This document shows, piece after piece, positions 10,786 to 22,430 of a stretch of DNA of 64,000 nt. The position numbers and the translations under genes are program-made. The stretch is from contig CP087214.1 of assembly GCA_020912385.1 (NCBI GenBank), positions 186,001-250,000 of the forward strand. Reading direction: 5' to 3'. Every line of letters begins with the position of its first letter. The first letter of the stretch is position 1. The notes under the pieces are model-generated. The model did not search any database and had not been told where the DNA came from. It worked only from the letters and a program-made list of their open reading frames with translations. The DNA is from Neofusicoccum parvum. Lineage: Eukaryota; Ascomycota; Dothideomycetes; Botryosphaeriales; Botryosphaeriaceae.

Positions 10786-10940
10786 TAAGTGTCGACTTCC
10801 TGGTTCACTCATCCTTCTAGGCAATTTTACTAGGACATGCAGGAACAAATGTTGATAGCCACGTGAAGGAACTTCGAGCTCAACGGGAACAGATGCGAGG
10901 CTTGAATCACCTAGACTCATGGCACATGTGCTCGAAGTGA

Positions 10941-11438
10941 TTCTTCCTTTGCGTAACCAAACTTCACAACAAGGATTGGACAGAGATAGGAAGCAGAGAC
11001 CGGACTGTCATTACCGCTGACAAGCCCATTGCCGTCAACAGCCAACTCCCGAACGTGTTCATCATCAGGTCCAATCCCGGGATCCATGATGATATCCACC
11101 TGTTTCACGCTGCTGAAGATTTCTATGACTCTAAAAATGATGCCACAAAATCATCAAACTGCGAGACTGGCTCCTGCACGCCAGCAGGAGAATCGCCGAT
11201 GGGATCTCTCCATTTGGCAAGTGACCTGGGGGGATACACATCAACAGACCCGCGAAATCACTTGTCATTTCACATGTTGAATCCTATGAAATTCCATTCA
11301 TTTCCACCAGACTTTTCAGGCGGGGGTACTGTTTCTTCACAGTGCGGGAATGACAACTGCCGCGAATATGCTCCTCTAGAAGCGGATGTTTTCAATAGCA
11401 CCGGAATTACCATGCAAGCGCAATCAAGGCTGAGATGA
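10941..11438 (+). pseudogene. Open frame of 165 codons lacking a clear start; possible exon or gene remnant
   Basis: The frame is open from just after a TGA at 10938-10940 to a TGA at 11436-11438, with no ATG until well inside it. The translation (for example LHNKDWTEIGSRDRT, NVFIIRSNPGIHDDIHLF, SSNCETGSCTPAGES, SSQCGNDNCREY) is rich in paired cysteines and lacks low-complexity bias, which suggests real or formerly real coding sequence. It lies in the same orientation as the open frame at 10498-10785, but no splice junction that keeps frame was found between them. No family recognised. Confidence 0.25.
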
Positions 11439-11534
11439 CCTCCCTGCATAAGATCTAGTAAAATAAAGGGTAGATGGTCACTCCAACGTGGTATCGGCGT
11501 CTGTCATGGAGCGAGGCAAGCATTGTTACCCTCG

Positions 11535-11568
11535 CCGGGTTGTCGCGGCGTGCGGAGGTTCTGATTGG
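11535..11568 (+). repeat. 34-bp dispersed repeat, copy B
   Basis: Same 34-bp layout as copy A in the same orientation. Similarity to copy A continues downstream for roughly 35 bp, whereas to copy C it extends a few bases upstream (CCCTCG before CCGGG). Confidence 0.75.
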
Positions 11569-12398
11569 TCAGGCCGCCATTCTCCTGGACAGACTCATCA
11601 TGACCAAGAGCTTATAGCATTTAGTGGGTTACATATTCATGTTTGACGTTGGGCCTGGCCTCAGGAAGGATTCTAAGCCCTCTTCTGCCGATGGCTCTGA
11701 GACAGGACTGAGCTGCTCGACCATCTTTGGTTCTGACCGCTGGTTGTGGTAATCTTGGTCGTGCCTTAGTCGCATCGATAGTGAACTCCTGAGGATGATC
11801 TCGCCTTCATCAAGTTGGCGTCTTTAGAATGTTGCGGCGTCTTCTGAGTTGCTGCCGGAGCCAGAGCCCCTGAGTGTCGCTCTGCCAGACGGGAACTTGT
11901 TTACCCGATTACGCTACCCAAATCCTAGAAAAATAAGTATCCGATAGTGCTCGTGTCAGATCCGGAGAAAGGTTAAGGTTGTTGTAGCTAGTATCCAAGC
12001 CTTGAACCTGATCCTACTTTATACAGAAGGATTTGGGCTGCGGCGTTAGCGTACCGAGCCGGCAGTCAAGTTCGGCTCGATGGAGACCTCACTGGACTTC
12101 AGACGAGCCTCACCCCTCAGTAATTGGATTCAGTGAATTTATGCAACTAACACGCAGAGAGGACGTATTGGAGTAGCGGTCTCGAATGATCTGAGAGTGC
12201 TTGCCACAAAGATCTGTGCTCAGTCCAACAGTAATAGCCTCCACATGAAAACAAAAAGTTTCACGCTCCACCAGTAGCCTCCCGAAGTTGGAGATTGCTC
12301 CAGCAATTTCCCGATCTGGTGCAAGCGCTGGCATACACTGCCATCATCTCCAGGTACGTCAAAGCTGCTGATGCTGTGCATAAATCGGGGTATAATTG

Positions 12399-12424
12399 TT
12401 TTTTTTTTTTTAAAAAAAAAAAAA
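12399..12424. repeat. Perfect T13A13 palindrome
   Basis: Thirteen T followed directly by thirteen A, in a local sequence that is not otherwise AT-rich. It could form a hairpin or mark an old poly(A)-associated insertion junction, or reflect assembly error in a homopolymer. Confidence 0.8.
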
Positions 12425-12885
12425 GAGGCGTATGAGCTACAACGTGAATAACACGGGTGTGGAAGTTGTGTGGGAGCTCGTGAAACGGCCGGGTCATCCT
12501 TCGCATCGAACGATGCTTCCATAATCGACGGTATGAGAGAAGTCGAGTCGTCCTTCCAGATAACATGGAACCCTTGCGTGTACCGCACATTCGAAAGAAA
12601 CGATCCCAACATGGGCCGTCTCGCACACAAAGCCGAGCGGTATTTCCGCCAACACGCGGCCCCGGATATGCTTATTACTCCTGCCGTACGACTGCATGTT
12701 GAACCTGATGGATCAGCACGCATACAAGTGCCGCAGAACGGAGTTTAATGCGCCAGGCGCACACCAAGTGACTGTGTGAGCCTGGCATCGATGTGCGCAG
12801 CACTCAGGCAGGGCTGGTCTGCGGTCGCAGTGGTTCTGGCATCGGGATTGGACGTATGGCTGCCTGCTGGGGCTATTGGGACGGA

Positions 12886-12907
12886 CCCCCCCCCCCCCCC
12901 CCCCCCC
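12886..12907. repeat. Run of 22 cytosines
   Basis: An uninterrupted C tract at 12886-12907. The length of such runs is often unreliable in assemblies, so frames crossing it should not be trusted. Confidence 0.8.
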
Positions 12908-14079
12908 ATTCCTTCGCGGTCGGACTCCGGGGGCTGGGAAGCAGGCTAGTTGTGGGTGTTGTAGCGGCGTTCCTGGCGCGCCCGGCTCAAAGCTCAGCCT
13001 TCTAGAGCAGCTGATTGCGGGGTTGACACCGGCGCCCTTTTGGACAGACACTGCCGTTTCCGGCCCAGCGCACTGTAGTTGCTTTTGCGAAGGGCACGGC
13101 AGGAATCGGAGGATCAGCACCGGCATATTACCGCAGGACCGGCCACATGGCTGCGCACGGCGGCGAAAGGCCCGGTTGCACGGAGACGACGAGGAGGGGG
13201 CGCGGAAGGTCAGCCCGTCGGGTGCCAGGGGACTCCTCCGTCCACTCCTGCTGCGGCGGCTTTCCAAGCCGAGCGTGCCTGCCCCACAGCGGCTCGCCAG
13301 CTAGGGTTGGGCTGCCAGATCAGCGCGGATCAGCGCCTTTCCCGCCATTGATGCACGCGACTACCAAACGGGAGGGCTGCACCGTCGTTCGGCTACCTGC
13401 GCTACGCACACTCTCCCCGTGGCCGGCTGGCCGTTTGCTGACATCTGGCCGGCATTGGGCACCGTCTCGGCCGTCATCATGTCCATCTCCAGGCTGTTGC
13501 GTCAGATGGCATGCTGAGCACCTGGCCGTTGGCCGTGTCTGGGCGTTTCCGATTCCAGCCTGGTGGCGCTGCAGAACCACATCCGACCCTCCCCGTCGGG
13601 GGTGTCCCTTTCCGCCGGGGCCCTGGCTTCGCCACCAGCCCAGTGGATTCGCCATGCTCGGCCAACCATGTGGAAGCTCGGACGCTCTTCGGGACATTTC
13701 TCGAGCTGCAAACGCGTCCTTGGCCCTCCCGTCCTGCCGCTTGCGCCGGCTGTGCTTGGTCTCTTGCTAGCACCGGCACCATTCGATCCTTCCAACAAGA
13801 GCCCGCCAGCCGAGCCTTCAAGCCGCGCAGCACCTCGTAAAATATTCCTGCTGCCCCTGGCATCTGTGCTGCGTCCGCAAACTTCAGTTCTCTCCGTCAT
13901 TATGGTCTTCTTGGTCCACTGAAGAGCGTCACACGGGTGGTTCTTCAACAAGCCAACGTCCAGGAAACGTCTAGACTCCGACCCTTCCACTGCCAGCAAC
14001 AGCTGTGTTTCGGCCCATCTTCCCGCATCATTTGAGCTCCACTCTTCTGGTCAACCGGCCAAGTCTCAGATTCACCACC

Positions 14080-15331
14080 ATGATGCAGCTGGAGGGCCGC
14101 GCTCCGGAGTTCTTCACCATATTGGTGGTCATGATAGTGTTCGCAGTCGTCTCCACCGCCTTGAGAGTGTTTGTCAGATTACGACTGGTCAAAGCCTTTG
14201 GCATCGACGACTACTTCATGGTCGCCGCAACTGTAAGTGCTTACAAGCCGAGATGCCGCTCTGGTAAACGATCCTGACTCTGCACGCAGCTCGGGTTCAT
14301 CATGTTCACAACTTGTGCTTTGGGCGGCATCCGCTATGGCACAGGCAGACACATGGCCGAACTCACCCCGGAAGACATGATGAAAGCACTTCGCGTAAGT
14401 CAAATGTTCGCGGTGGTTCGCCATCTACTGACATCATGGTGTAGTACTGGTGGCTCTGCTATGTGGCCTACACCAGCACAATGTTTCTTGCCAAAATATC
14501 CATCGGCTTCTTCCTTCTCCGCGTCACTGTTGAGCGCGTACACATCTGGATCATCAGAACAGCCATGGCCATCACCGCCCTCACTGGAGTCATCTTCTTC
14601 TTTGTCACTGTCCTCCAGTGCAGCCCGGTCTCCTTCTTCTGGAGCAAGGCAGTCGGCGGCAAAGGCACCTGCCTGGATATTGAGGTAATCATCGGGTTGA
14701 CCTACTTCTACTCCGCCGTCAGCGCACTGTGCGATCTCACGTTCGGCATCCTCCCGATTTTCATGCTCTGGAACCTGAACATGTCCCGGCGCACCAAAAT
14801 TGCACTGGCTCCCATCCTGAGCATGGCCTGCATCGCTTCTGCTGGAATCATCGTTCGCATGGCCTACGTCAAAGATTTCAAGGACCCTGACTTTCTCTGT
14901 ACGTGCTCCGTAGCCCAGTCTCCGTTCGAGAGTTACTTTGCGCTAACCCAGGGCCAGACGCAACCGTCGATATTGCCATCTGGTCTGACGTTGAGGAGGG
15001 GCTGGCTATCACCGCCGGGTCTCTCGCCTGTCTACGGCCACTTTTCCGTTTCGTCACGGCGAAGCTCTCGACATATGGCTTCGGCACCGGGAATCAATCA
15101 GGAGCAAACCACAAGAGCGGAAGTAAGCAGCCAGAGACATTATGGCCAGGGAGTCAAAAGAGCAAGATCAGAGGGAAAGATAAAGGAAGGCCGTGGAGCC
15201 TTCTTGAGACGCAAAGTCCTGTGGGCGAATACGGAGACTTCGAAATGGTGACGAAGGAAGCTACTGCTGATGTGAGAAGTGTTGAGACAGGGATGTCGGA
15301 TACCCAGTCGTCTAGTAGGATAATGGTGTAG
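14080..15331 (+). CDS. Rhodopsin-like seven-transmembrane integral membrane protein (Pth11-type fold)
   Basis: Four exons, 14080..14232, 14290..14394, 14445..14898 and 14958..15331, give 361 residues. Seven hydrophobic helices are visible, starting at FFTILVVMIVFAVVSTALRV, followed by the family hallmarks FGIDDYFMV after helix 1, YWWLCYVAYTSTMFLAKISI and DIAIWSDVEEGLAITAGSLA before helix 7. The C-terminal about 90 residues are hydrophilic and Ser/Lys-rich, probably a cytoplasmic tail. This is the fungal Rhodopsin_dom family (PF20684). No CFEM domain is present. Members are plasma-membrane proteins, and some (Magnaporthe Pth11) sense surface cues; the ligand here is unknown. The last intron offers two acceptors; the second (YATVDIAIW) matches the family better. 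Confidence 0.9.
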
Positions 15332-16085
15332 GCTGCACCTCTGTTCACGATTTCAATTAGCTACGAGTCTCCTTTTATCATGTAATACTCAGTGTTCGTC
15401 ATATGAGATTTATGAGGTAGCTTTAGCAAACAAAATATTTCCTCCTTCATCTACGGCGTAAGATGATTTTATGAGCTTTCTTAAATGAGTTCTATGAATT
15501 GTAGACGTTCATTCACACCCCCACGGCACAGATATGAATGTCCCGTACTCAAACCCACCAGGCGCTGTGTCCATGTCAGCACTCAACAGCGATTGCGCAA
15601 TGCCACCGGTGTAAAAGCATGTGAGTACTATGATACCCAGGAACTCTGCAAACGGCTCTTGCAGTGTTGTCCAGGCCTACAAAAGCCCGCGCACTTCTCC
15701 GGCGATCGCGGCGGCATTCTGAACTTCTCTCAGGCGAAAATGGCGACGGTGATTGTTCTGGCGACTTCTCTGGTGTTTGGGCAGCTGTTCGATCTGGCGA
15801 ATCGACATCCCAGTCGAGCGTTCGGGACACCATTTTGCAGTCGGAGCGGGGTGGCTGCAGTGGAAACGAAGAGTAGCGGAGATATGGGAATGCGGGACTG
15901 AATATCGAAATTGCAGATTATTTATGGGAAAGCCGAGATTCCGCATCCAAAATTCGATGGCGTCTCTATGACGACACATTGCGGAACAGATGCCGGATGG
16001 CAAAACGTGCATCGAAATGGGTGCACCCCTGTCTGAGAGAATCGCGATGGAAAAGATGGGACAGAAAAGCGCAGCGTCTTCGATT
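15332..16085. other. Convergent 3' flank region, no gene assigned
   Basis: Between the stop of the 7TM gene and the stop of the UstYa-like gene. A 138-codon plus-strand frame (15485-15901) contains a short hydrophobic patch but no recognisable motif and has a competing antisense frame. Confidence 0.5.
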
Positions 16086-17154
16086 TCACCCGTCTACTGA
16101 TTCAATTTTCGGGCGCGGAACCATCAAATCACCGTGATGTCGTCTCAACGTATACTCGTGGAGAAGCTCGAAGTTCCGACAGGTCTGTACCTGAGCTGTG
16201 TCGACATACTGGTTGTGAATTCCCGGTCGCCACTTCGTCGGGATGATCGTTGCACCTCCGGAACACTGGATGACCTGCCGTAAGTGGTCGATGCAGTGGT
16301 CTTCGAGATGGCCATGTCAGCTCAGATCGAGATGCATAGGTTTGTGGATGAGACATACGCTGGTGGGTCATGTTGTGGTGGGGCGTCTCCGGGTAGTAAT
16401 CTCGGTGGAGTGCCATACGTAGTTGGTTCTGGAAACAGGCTCAGTCATTGACGGAAACATGCATGAAGCAGGCAAGCTTTCTCACCAAGCAATGCAGACT
16501 GTGGAACATGTCAAACCTGCCGACAGGATTTAGCTTCATGCGATGACCATCGACAATGTGGGAACATACCCTCCTGTGAAGCCACCCACGGCCTGATCAC
16601 GGTAAACCTCGTAGTCCTCTCCCCACAAACTCTTTGCTTCGTCCTCGGTCAGTGAGAAGTACCGGCCGTCAAGTATATTTCGCCAGGCCTCGTCGACATC
16701 CCCGTTAGGCTCGCCCACGTAAACGCGCTCCCCCGGTGCGTCGATGAGGAACAGCTCTCCATCTTCTGTAAACTCCACGCCTCCTGTAAATTTCCTTTGC
16801 TCAATCTTGATCAGAGACTCTGACACTGTAGACACTGGTGTCAGCTTTGTCCGGCTTGAGCTGCGAACGTCGCCACTTACACACAACGTTCTCCGTTGCG
16901 AACCCTGTCTCATATGTCCCCATCGCTTGCGCAATGTCTTGCTTTTCATTCCACCTGGCTACCAGAACTCCCAAGATGAACATGACCACGGATTGGGCAA
17001 CCCATGCCGCAACAAACATAAACTTTTGTTTCCTGTGCTCTGAAATCGATTGGTGTCGGTGGTGTCGTATATCTGCTGTCCCGGTCTCATCATCGATCTG
17101 GCGGCACTTGCCTTCCTGGGAAAGGAAGGGAACTCTGACTTCGTCCAGCATCAT
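16086..17154 (-). CDS. UstYa-like (DUF3328) oxidase family protein
   Basis: Five exons, complement(16086..16300, 16359..16428, 16486..16516, 16570..16825, 16881..17154), give 281 residues and all phases close. One membrane helix (FMFVAAWVAQSVVMFILGVL, about 45-64) follows a short cytosolic N-terminus. The middle has the family block KFTGGVEFTEDGELF ... DEAWRNILDGRYF. Both HxxHC motifs are present: HSLHC in the 31-nt exon 3, and HQHHC formed across the exon 4/5 junction, followed by CIDHLRQVIQCSGG. UstYa-family proteins catalyse oxidative cyclisation or hydroxylation in dikaritin RiPP and other pathways. It sits 0.5 kb from a P450. No RiPP precursor with repeated cores was found nearby, so its pathway is open. 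A second ATG is at 17151. Confidence 0.9.
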
Positions 17155-17663
17155 TCTAGATGAGTAAATGAACAGAATGAACAGAATACCAGGAGCGTGG
17201 GGATTCTTATGTCTTGTACTGATTCATGCCCCTTCCGACGGGCCGCGCACGCCTTGCCTCTTGCGCCGCAGCAACTGACTCGGAATACGATCTGACAAGA
17301 TCGCCAAGCACCATGTATATTTCCCATACTGCAAGTAAAGCACTGATGTTCCATGGAATGGCGGCATTGTACGAACCCAAAATGCGCAGGTGTATTTGCT
17401 CTGAGTTGACGGTACCAGAGGGTGCGATTATCTGTGTATGCGGATGTGTGCGCCCTATCTACGCGTGTTGCCGAGCGTTCCAATTCAGCGGGAGCTTAGA
17501 CGGGATGCCTTACAGATTGTATATTATGCGATGAACCCTTAAGGCTAATGCATTTCACATGAAACATCCTCATTCTGTTCTCGATGCCTGCTTCCTTTCC
17601 CCTCTCCTCGTCGCTTGAGGAGCGCAGCGGCGGTCGAGCAATACCACCCGTCGCTTCAAATCC
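17155..17663. other. Promoter region of the UstYa-like gene and 3' flank of P450 1
   Basis: A 509-bp spacer with no gene. Frames on both strands are short and overlapping. Confidence 0.5.
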
Positions 17664-19616
17664 TCAAGGCTTACTCGATTTCCGAGCACGGAAACACATG
17701 CCCAACGGTGGCGGGGCCATTGTCCAAGTATCCAACAGCTTCTTGTCGAAATCCTTGCCATCCGCAGCCGACGCAAATCTGATGTTGTATCGCAACGCTA
17801 GTCTTGCTAACACACTTCTCATCTCCCACATCGCGAGCTGTTTACCAACGCAGTAGTACGTTCCTAATGCCTCGATCAGCCACCCTGTCGAAACTTCGAC
17901 TGCGGATCCGCACTCACCAATCTGGAATGGGAAGAAGGCTGTCCGATCTTTTATCATTCTTGCCTTCTCATGTCCTGCGATCCAGCGCTCTGGTATGAAT
18001 TCAAGCGGCCGCTCAAAGTAACGCTCGTCTCTCTGAATCACCCACTGGGGCATCCACACATCCACGTTTCCAGGAATGTACAGATCGTCATCGATGCGAA
18101 AGCCATCTGGCGGTGTCATGCGCGGGGCGCCGTTGGGAATAGGTGGCTTCAGCCGGAGTGTCTCGTTGATGATACCGTCAAGAAGGGGAATATCCTTGGC
18201 TTTATCGTGGCTGTAAGGTGCATCTCCACCTGGAAACAAGTCATCTACCTCCGCTTGCAATTTGGCGTAGATGGGTGGATTCAACGCAAGGTAGTAGAAG
18301 GCGTTGACAAGGGCGCTATATGTAGTGTCTCTGGCAGTACGTAAGCAAAATGTGTGCAGATCTTACAGAAAGTATGACATACGCTCCAGCGATGACAAGT
18401 GAGCGCGTGTCCTCGTGCAAGGCCTCCGGCGTCGGTGCTCCATTCGGGCTTCCTTCCTCAAACGCTCTGATTAACCAAGAGATAATGTCTTTCGGAGCCT
18501 CGGACTTATCCGCTTGAAAAGCCTACGCATAATATTAGTACATGCGCGCTTGAGGGGAAGAGTTAAGCATGCCTGCTGCTTTTCCTCGACGAGCTGCCGG
18601 CAGTATTGCACAAAAGGGCCCCAATATACGTCTCCGAGGCCAGGCATGTGACTAAGAACATTGGTTAGCCAAGGAACAGGGAACAGGATGCCCATGGAGG
18701 CCATCGCTGTTCGGAGTCCTTTTATTGCCGGGCTCTCTTTGGCTGAACGAAGGTTGCCAAAGTCTTTTCCAAAGCCGATCACGCCCATCAGGTCATATGT
18801 GAGCCAGGCAATACGATCCGTGATGTTAATGCGTTGGCCGCGTTCGCACGAGATCTGGTCAAGAAAGAGGCCGATTGTCTTCTGCATTTCTGCATCATAC
18901 TTCGCGAGCTCTGTGGAGACGTCAACACGAGCCGTTCGAGGCAATGGGTCCCCACATACCTTTCATCGTCACCGCCATCTCCCATGGTCTCCTTCTCCGA
19001 CGGTGATCTTCAAAATCCCTTGTCGCAAGCATACCGATACGCTCTTGTTTCCAGTCGGTTTGCTGGTACAACATGGTCTTGCGGAACGATGCTACTTGCG
19101 GAAGAGCCGACACACGAGCAATGGAAACCTCACGAGGACCTGTATTGAGTCAACAATACTCGAAGAACATGTCGGATCATTCCTCTGACCTGTTCTCACT
19201 ACATCTCCATATTCCTTGTGCAATTCCTCCAACTTCAGGCGATATTGGAATGCCTTCGAGGAGTGGTACACGCTCCAGAACTTGGTCAGCTTCGCAATTG
19301 GCGGTCCAGGAAACTTCCGTAAACGGTGGAAGAATGCTCGGTAGATCAGAATAGATGCTGCCAGTGTCGTTGCAAAGCTCGTTGTGGAGACTGCGAGGTT
19401 CCAGGCAGCATGCGACGGAGAAGAATGGAGAAACTGAACGTCGACACAGAGAATGGCGATTGCTAAGACCCCAAAGACGCCGGACATCTGCCACAAGAGC
19501 ACATCAAGGAGCTCGAAAGGCTGGATAGCAGCGTGAAATGCCAGCGCTGCGACGGCTGATACGAGCCACCGTGGGGCGTCGTGCGTTTGCAACCCGCCCG
19601 GAGTGTTGCTGTCCAT
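17664..19616 (-). CDS. Cytochrome P450 monooxygenase 1
   Basis: Six exons, complement(17664..17863, 17918..18330, 18383..18522, 18573..18910, 18960..19139, 19190..19616), give 565 residues. The N-terminus is long and hydrophobic, with several helices before FPGPPIAKL. I-helix AGADTTYSA, K-helix ETLR (ExxR), PERW, and the heme loop FQIGTYYCVG with Cys504 are all present. The canonical Arg of FxxGxRxC is Tyr. Intron 3 uses a GC donor (CAG|GCATGC) and gives a clean join into DIISWLI. Four intron positions coincide with P450 2 at 25792-27680, so the two are paralogues. It is ER-anchored; the substrate is unknown, and its neighbours suggest an aromatic or specialised metabolite. In-frame upstream starts up to 19730 are possible but cross a tatatat string. 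Confidence 0.92.
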
Positions 19617-20330
19617 CGTGAGAGAATCCGAAGACACAAGGAGGTGGAAGTGTCGGGCTGGCGGAAACAGTGACGCTGCATATATATCCATGCTACCGGA
19701 AGGGCGATGCTGGCTTCCTGTGCAGCACACCCCGCATCAGCAGGGCTTGGTTTTGTGTCCATAAGCACTAAACAGGGCCTGGCGGCGCAACCCTCCCAAT
19801 CCATACATGCAGGACCAAGTCGGTACGATGCGGACCTGCATCGTCCGTTTCAGTTCAACCGATGGGACCTATCGGCGTCGCTCTGAACTCAGAATCGTAG
19901 CACGGCTGTTACGTCAATCCATACTTTTTCTGCATGTGCTTGTTTTGTCTTATGCATGCAACTCCCAGTGACTTACACTTCCATGTTCTGACGAATGAAA
20001 GATGCTTACTCTCTTGGCACATGCATATATTCGTATTGGCTGCATGCCAGTTTCACAGATTGTAGATGTGCCGTAGGCGGGCTTCGCCCTCTGATTTCCG
20101 ACCCAATAGTTGGCCACTGCACTTTCCCCAACCACGACGTCACGCACCAATTTTCCGCATATTTTGAACATTATAGCATTACTTCGCCAAATTCTACATG
20201 CTGCGTTGTGAGTCTTTGATTTTGACGAAAGACTAAAAGCTGACGTGAGAGCAGCAGTGCCGCCGCCGAACCATGCTCCAAACCCGACCTGTATCGCTGG
20301 GCGCGGCAAGCATCTCGATCCCGACAGAGC
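19617..20330. other. Spacer between P450 1 start and Fdc1 stop
   Basis: This 714-bp spacer holds the P450 promoter (TATA-like tatatatcc near 19680) and the Fdc1 3' flank. No gene seen. Confidence 0.5.
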
Positions 20331-21985
20331 TCAGTCCCGAGGAGATTCAAAGCCCATGGCCTCCCAATCAGCAACGACCTTCCGCTTGACATCCTCCGGG
20401 TAGCTCTCCTCGAAGCTCGCCGCCTCCCAGGTCCTGCCGGTGGTGTACTCGGCCGGCAGGAGCGCGTCGCTCACCACCTTCCCGCCCTTGACGGGGCTGT
20501 GGCCGCCATGGCCATTGTACGGGATGAGCGGGAAGGCCCGGACGTTGGGGAAGAAGGTCTCGTCGTCGCCGGGGCGGCAGCGGGTGCTGAACGCCCACAG
20601 GACGTCGCGACCGTCGTAGACGTCGACGTCGTCGCCGACGAGCACGAGGCGGTGGATGGTGTAGCCGGCCTTGTGGTTGAACACCAGGTCGCCGACGCGC
20701 TTGCTGAACGCCTTCGAGTCCGTCTGCAGCGCGCGCAGCGCCGCGGTGTCCACCTTGAGCGCCACCCACGTGACCTGCGACTCGAACGGCGCGAAGGCGT
20801 CGGTGATGGGCAGGCCGGCGTCCTGGCAGAGCTGCCGGATCTCGGCGGCCGCGAGGGAGCCGATCATGGTGTGCGTCTCGTCGGTCAGGCGGCCGCATGC
20901 CGACACGGGCAGGATGGCGTCGTTGCGGTGCGTGATGCAGTCGACGTGGTATCTGTGCGGGTTGGTCAGCTGTCGAAGCGGGCGGGTGGGTGTGCTGTGG
21001 CGTCTTACTTCGGGCACAGGTGGGCGTCCCCAGGGAAGACGTAGCCGTGCATCTCGCCGAACGGGCCTTCCGGCGCGGTCTCGGTGATGGACAGCGTGCC
21101 TTCGAGGACGATCTCGGAGTTCGCGGGCACCAGCAGGCCGTTGGTCTCGCACTTGACGACGTCGAGCGCCGTGCCGGTCATGGCGCCAATGTACTCGGCT
21201 TCGGTGACTCCATCGGGCAACGGCATGCTGGACGCCATGATGGCTGCGGGAGGGACGCCAAACGCCAGAGCCCACGGCACGTCCTTGCCCTCCTTCTTCC
21301 ACATCTGGTGGATCTGCCAGATGTGCTGCGGCTCGATCACGAGCCCCACCAGGTGCCGCTTGTCGTACACCATGGCACGCGCGATCGACCAGTTCGTCCA
21401 CTTGCCGTCCGGCGATTGCACAATGTGCATGCCATATGTCTGGATGTACTTCCCGCCATCGCTCTTGTGGATGAGCGGAGATGGCAGCGCCGTCAGGTCA
21501 ACATCGTCGCCCATGATCTTGTTCTCCTTGCACGAGCCCGTGGCAACCACCTGCGGAGGCTTTGGCTGAGCCCCCTTTGCCGAGAGCATCTTGTCGAGTA
21601 TCTGTTTCATGCCAGCATCCGGTGGAAGAGCCAGATGCCGAGCCAGCCTGCCATACTTTCCCTTCGACGAGCTCCGGAGCGAGCCCGGGCCACCGAGGAT
21701 GCGGAAGAGGCCATTCTGTGCTCCCTTGACGTTGTTGAAGAGCGGTGCTTTGTCGTCTGTTTCGTTCGAGCGGCGGATGATTGCTGACACTTCCAGGTTG
21801 GGATCCTTCTCGGAGTTGATCTCGGCGATGTCTCCGTCTGACTTCAGAGCCTCGACGAAGGATCGGAAGTTCATGTGCGGGAGGTCCTGAGGCGAGCCAT
21901 GGTGGAGGCGAATCGAGGAGTATGCCACGGAAGGCAGTGGCTTCACGGTCGATCTGGAAGCGTTTCTTGCTAGGCGCGAGAGCAT
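20331..21985 (-). CDS. fdc1: Prenyl-FMN-dependent phenylacrylic/ferulic acid decarboxylase (UbiD family, Fdc1)
   Basis: Two exons, complement(20331..20952, 21009..21985), give 532 residues. The UbiD fold is complete. The catalytic residues known from Aspergillus niger Fdc1 (Arg173, Glu277, Glu282) correspond to Arg203 in WSIARAM and to Glu306/Glu311 in [11 protein letters not shown]. Family enzymes decarboxylate cinnamic, ferulic, coumaric and sorbic acids to vinyl products using prenylated FMN. The first about 30 residues ([17 protein letters not shown]..) are basic and hydroxylated, like a mitochondrial presequence, and extend beyond the usual about 500 residues. It is divergent from Pad1 with 445 bp between the starts, so co-regulation with its cofactor enzyme is expected. 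Confidence 0.95.
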
Positions 21986-22430
21986 TGTGGACGATGGCGG
22001 GGATTGCTGGAGAAGTGCCGGATGAACGCCGTCAACATTTTATAGTTGTGAGAGTGGATACTCGTTCGTACGACGCGTCGTTGCTATCAAGCATCTCGGC
22101 CGGCATTCTGGACCTGGTCAGGAGAGATCCAAACCTTCGTGAATCGGAACGGTAGATGCAATTGGCTGTATGGCCTCGCTCGGACGCCAGCGGATCTCGG
22201 CCCCTTCGGCTTCGGGAGCGGCTTCGGTATCGGCCAAGGAAGTGTCGCAGATCGGGCGGAAGCCGTGGCCACCCTCGTTCGTTACATAAGGACCTTGAGT
22301 CGGAGCTGTTCTTCAGAGGCCATTCCTTCGTGGAGCTCATCCTTGCCTGCCGTTCACTTTTGACTTAACCCTCCCATCCAGCTGGGCTCTGATTTTTGGC
22401 ATCGGCACAACACCACGTCGCAGCTTAAAA
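21986..22430. promoter_or_regulatory. Bidirectional promoter between fdc1 and pad1
   Basis: A 445-bp spacer between head-to-head starts, containing a CCGAAG-rich imperfect inverted patch (tcggccccttcggcttcgggagcggcttcgg, split here as TCGGCCCCTTCGG and CTTCGGGAGCGGCTTCGG). CGG triplets are the usual half-sites of Zn2Cys6 regulators such as the one at 23237-25434; binding is inference. Confidence 0.5.

Larger units (their letters stand above)
11439..14079. other. Gene-poor region upstream of the 7TM gene
   Basis: It holds repeat copy B (11535-11568), a T13A13 palindrome and a 22-base C run. A plus-strand frame at 12470-12748 (begins with GTG; contains ITWNPCVYRTFERNDPN) reads plausibly but matches nothing I know. 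The GC-rich part at 12730-13900 has overlapping frames on both strands with no coding evidence. The final stretch to 14079 is the 5' flank of the 7TM gene. Confidence 0.4.

Noticed and set aside
12713..13999. Overlapping frames of 125-207 codons on both strands
   Set aside because: GC-rich sequence gives long open frames on both strands by composition; one crosses the C22 run; no family motif.
15485..15901. 138-codon plus-strand frame considered as a RiPP precursor for the UstYa gene
   Set aside because: No signal peptide, no repeated core and no Kex2-type KR spacing; competing antisense frame.
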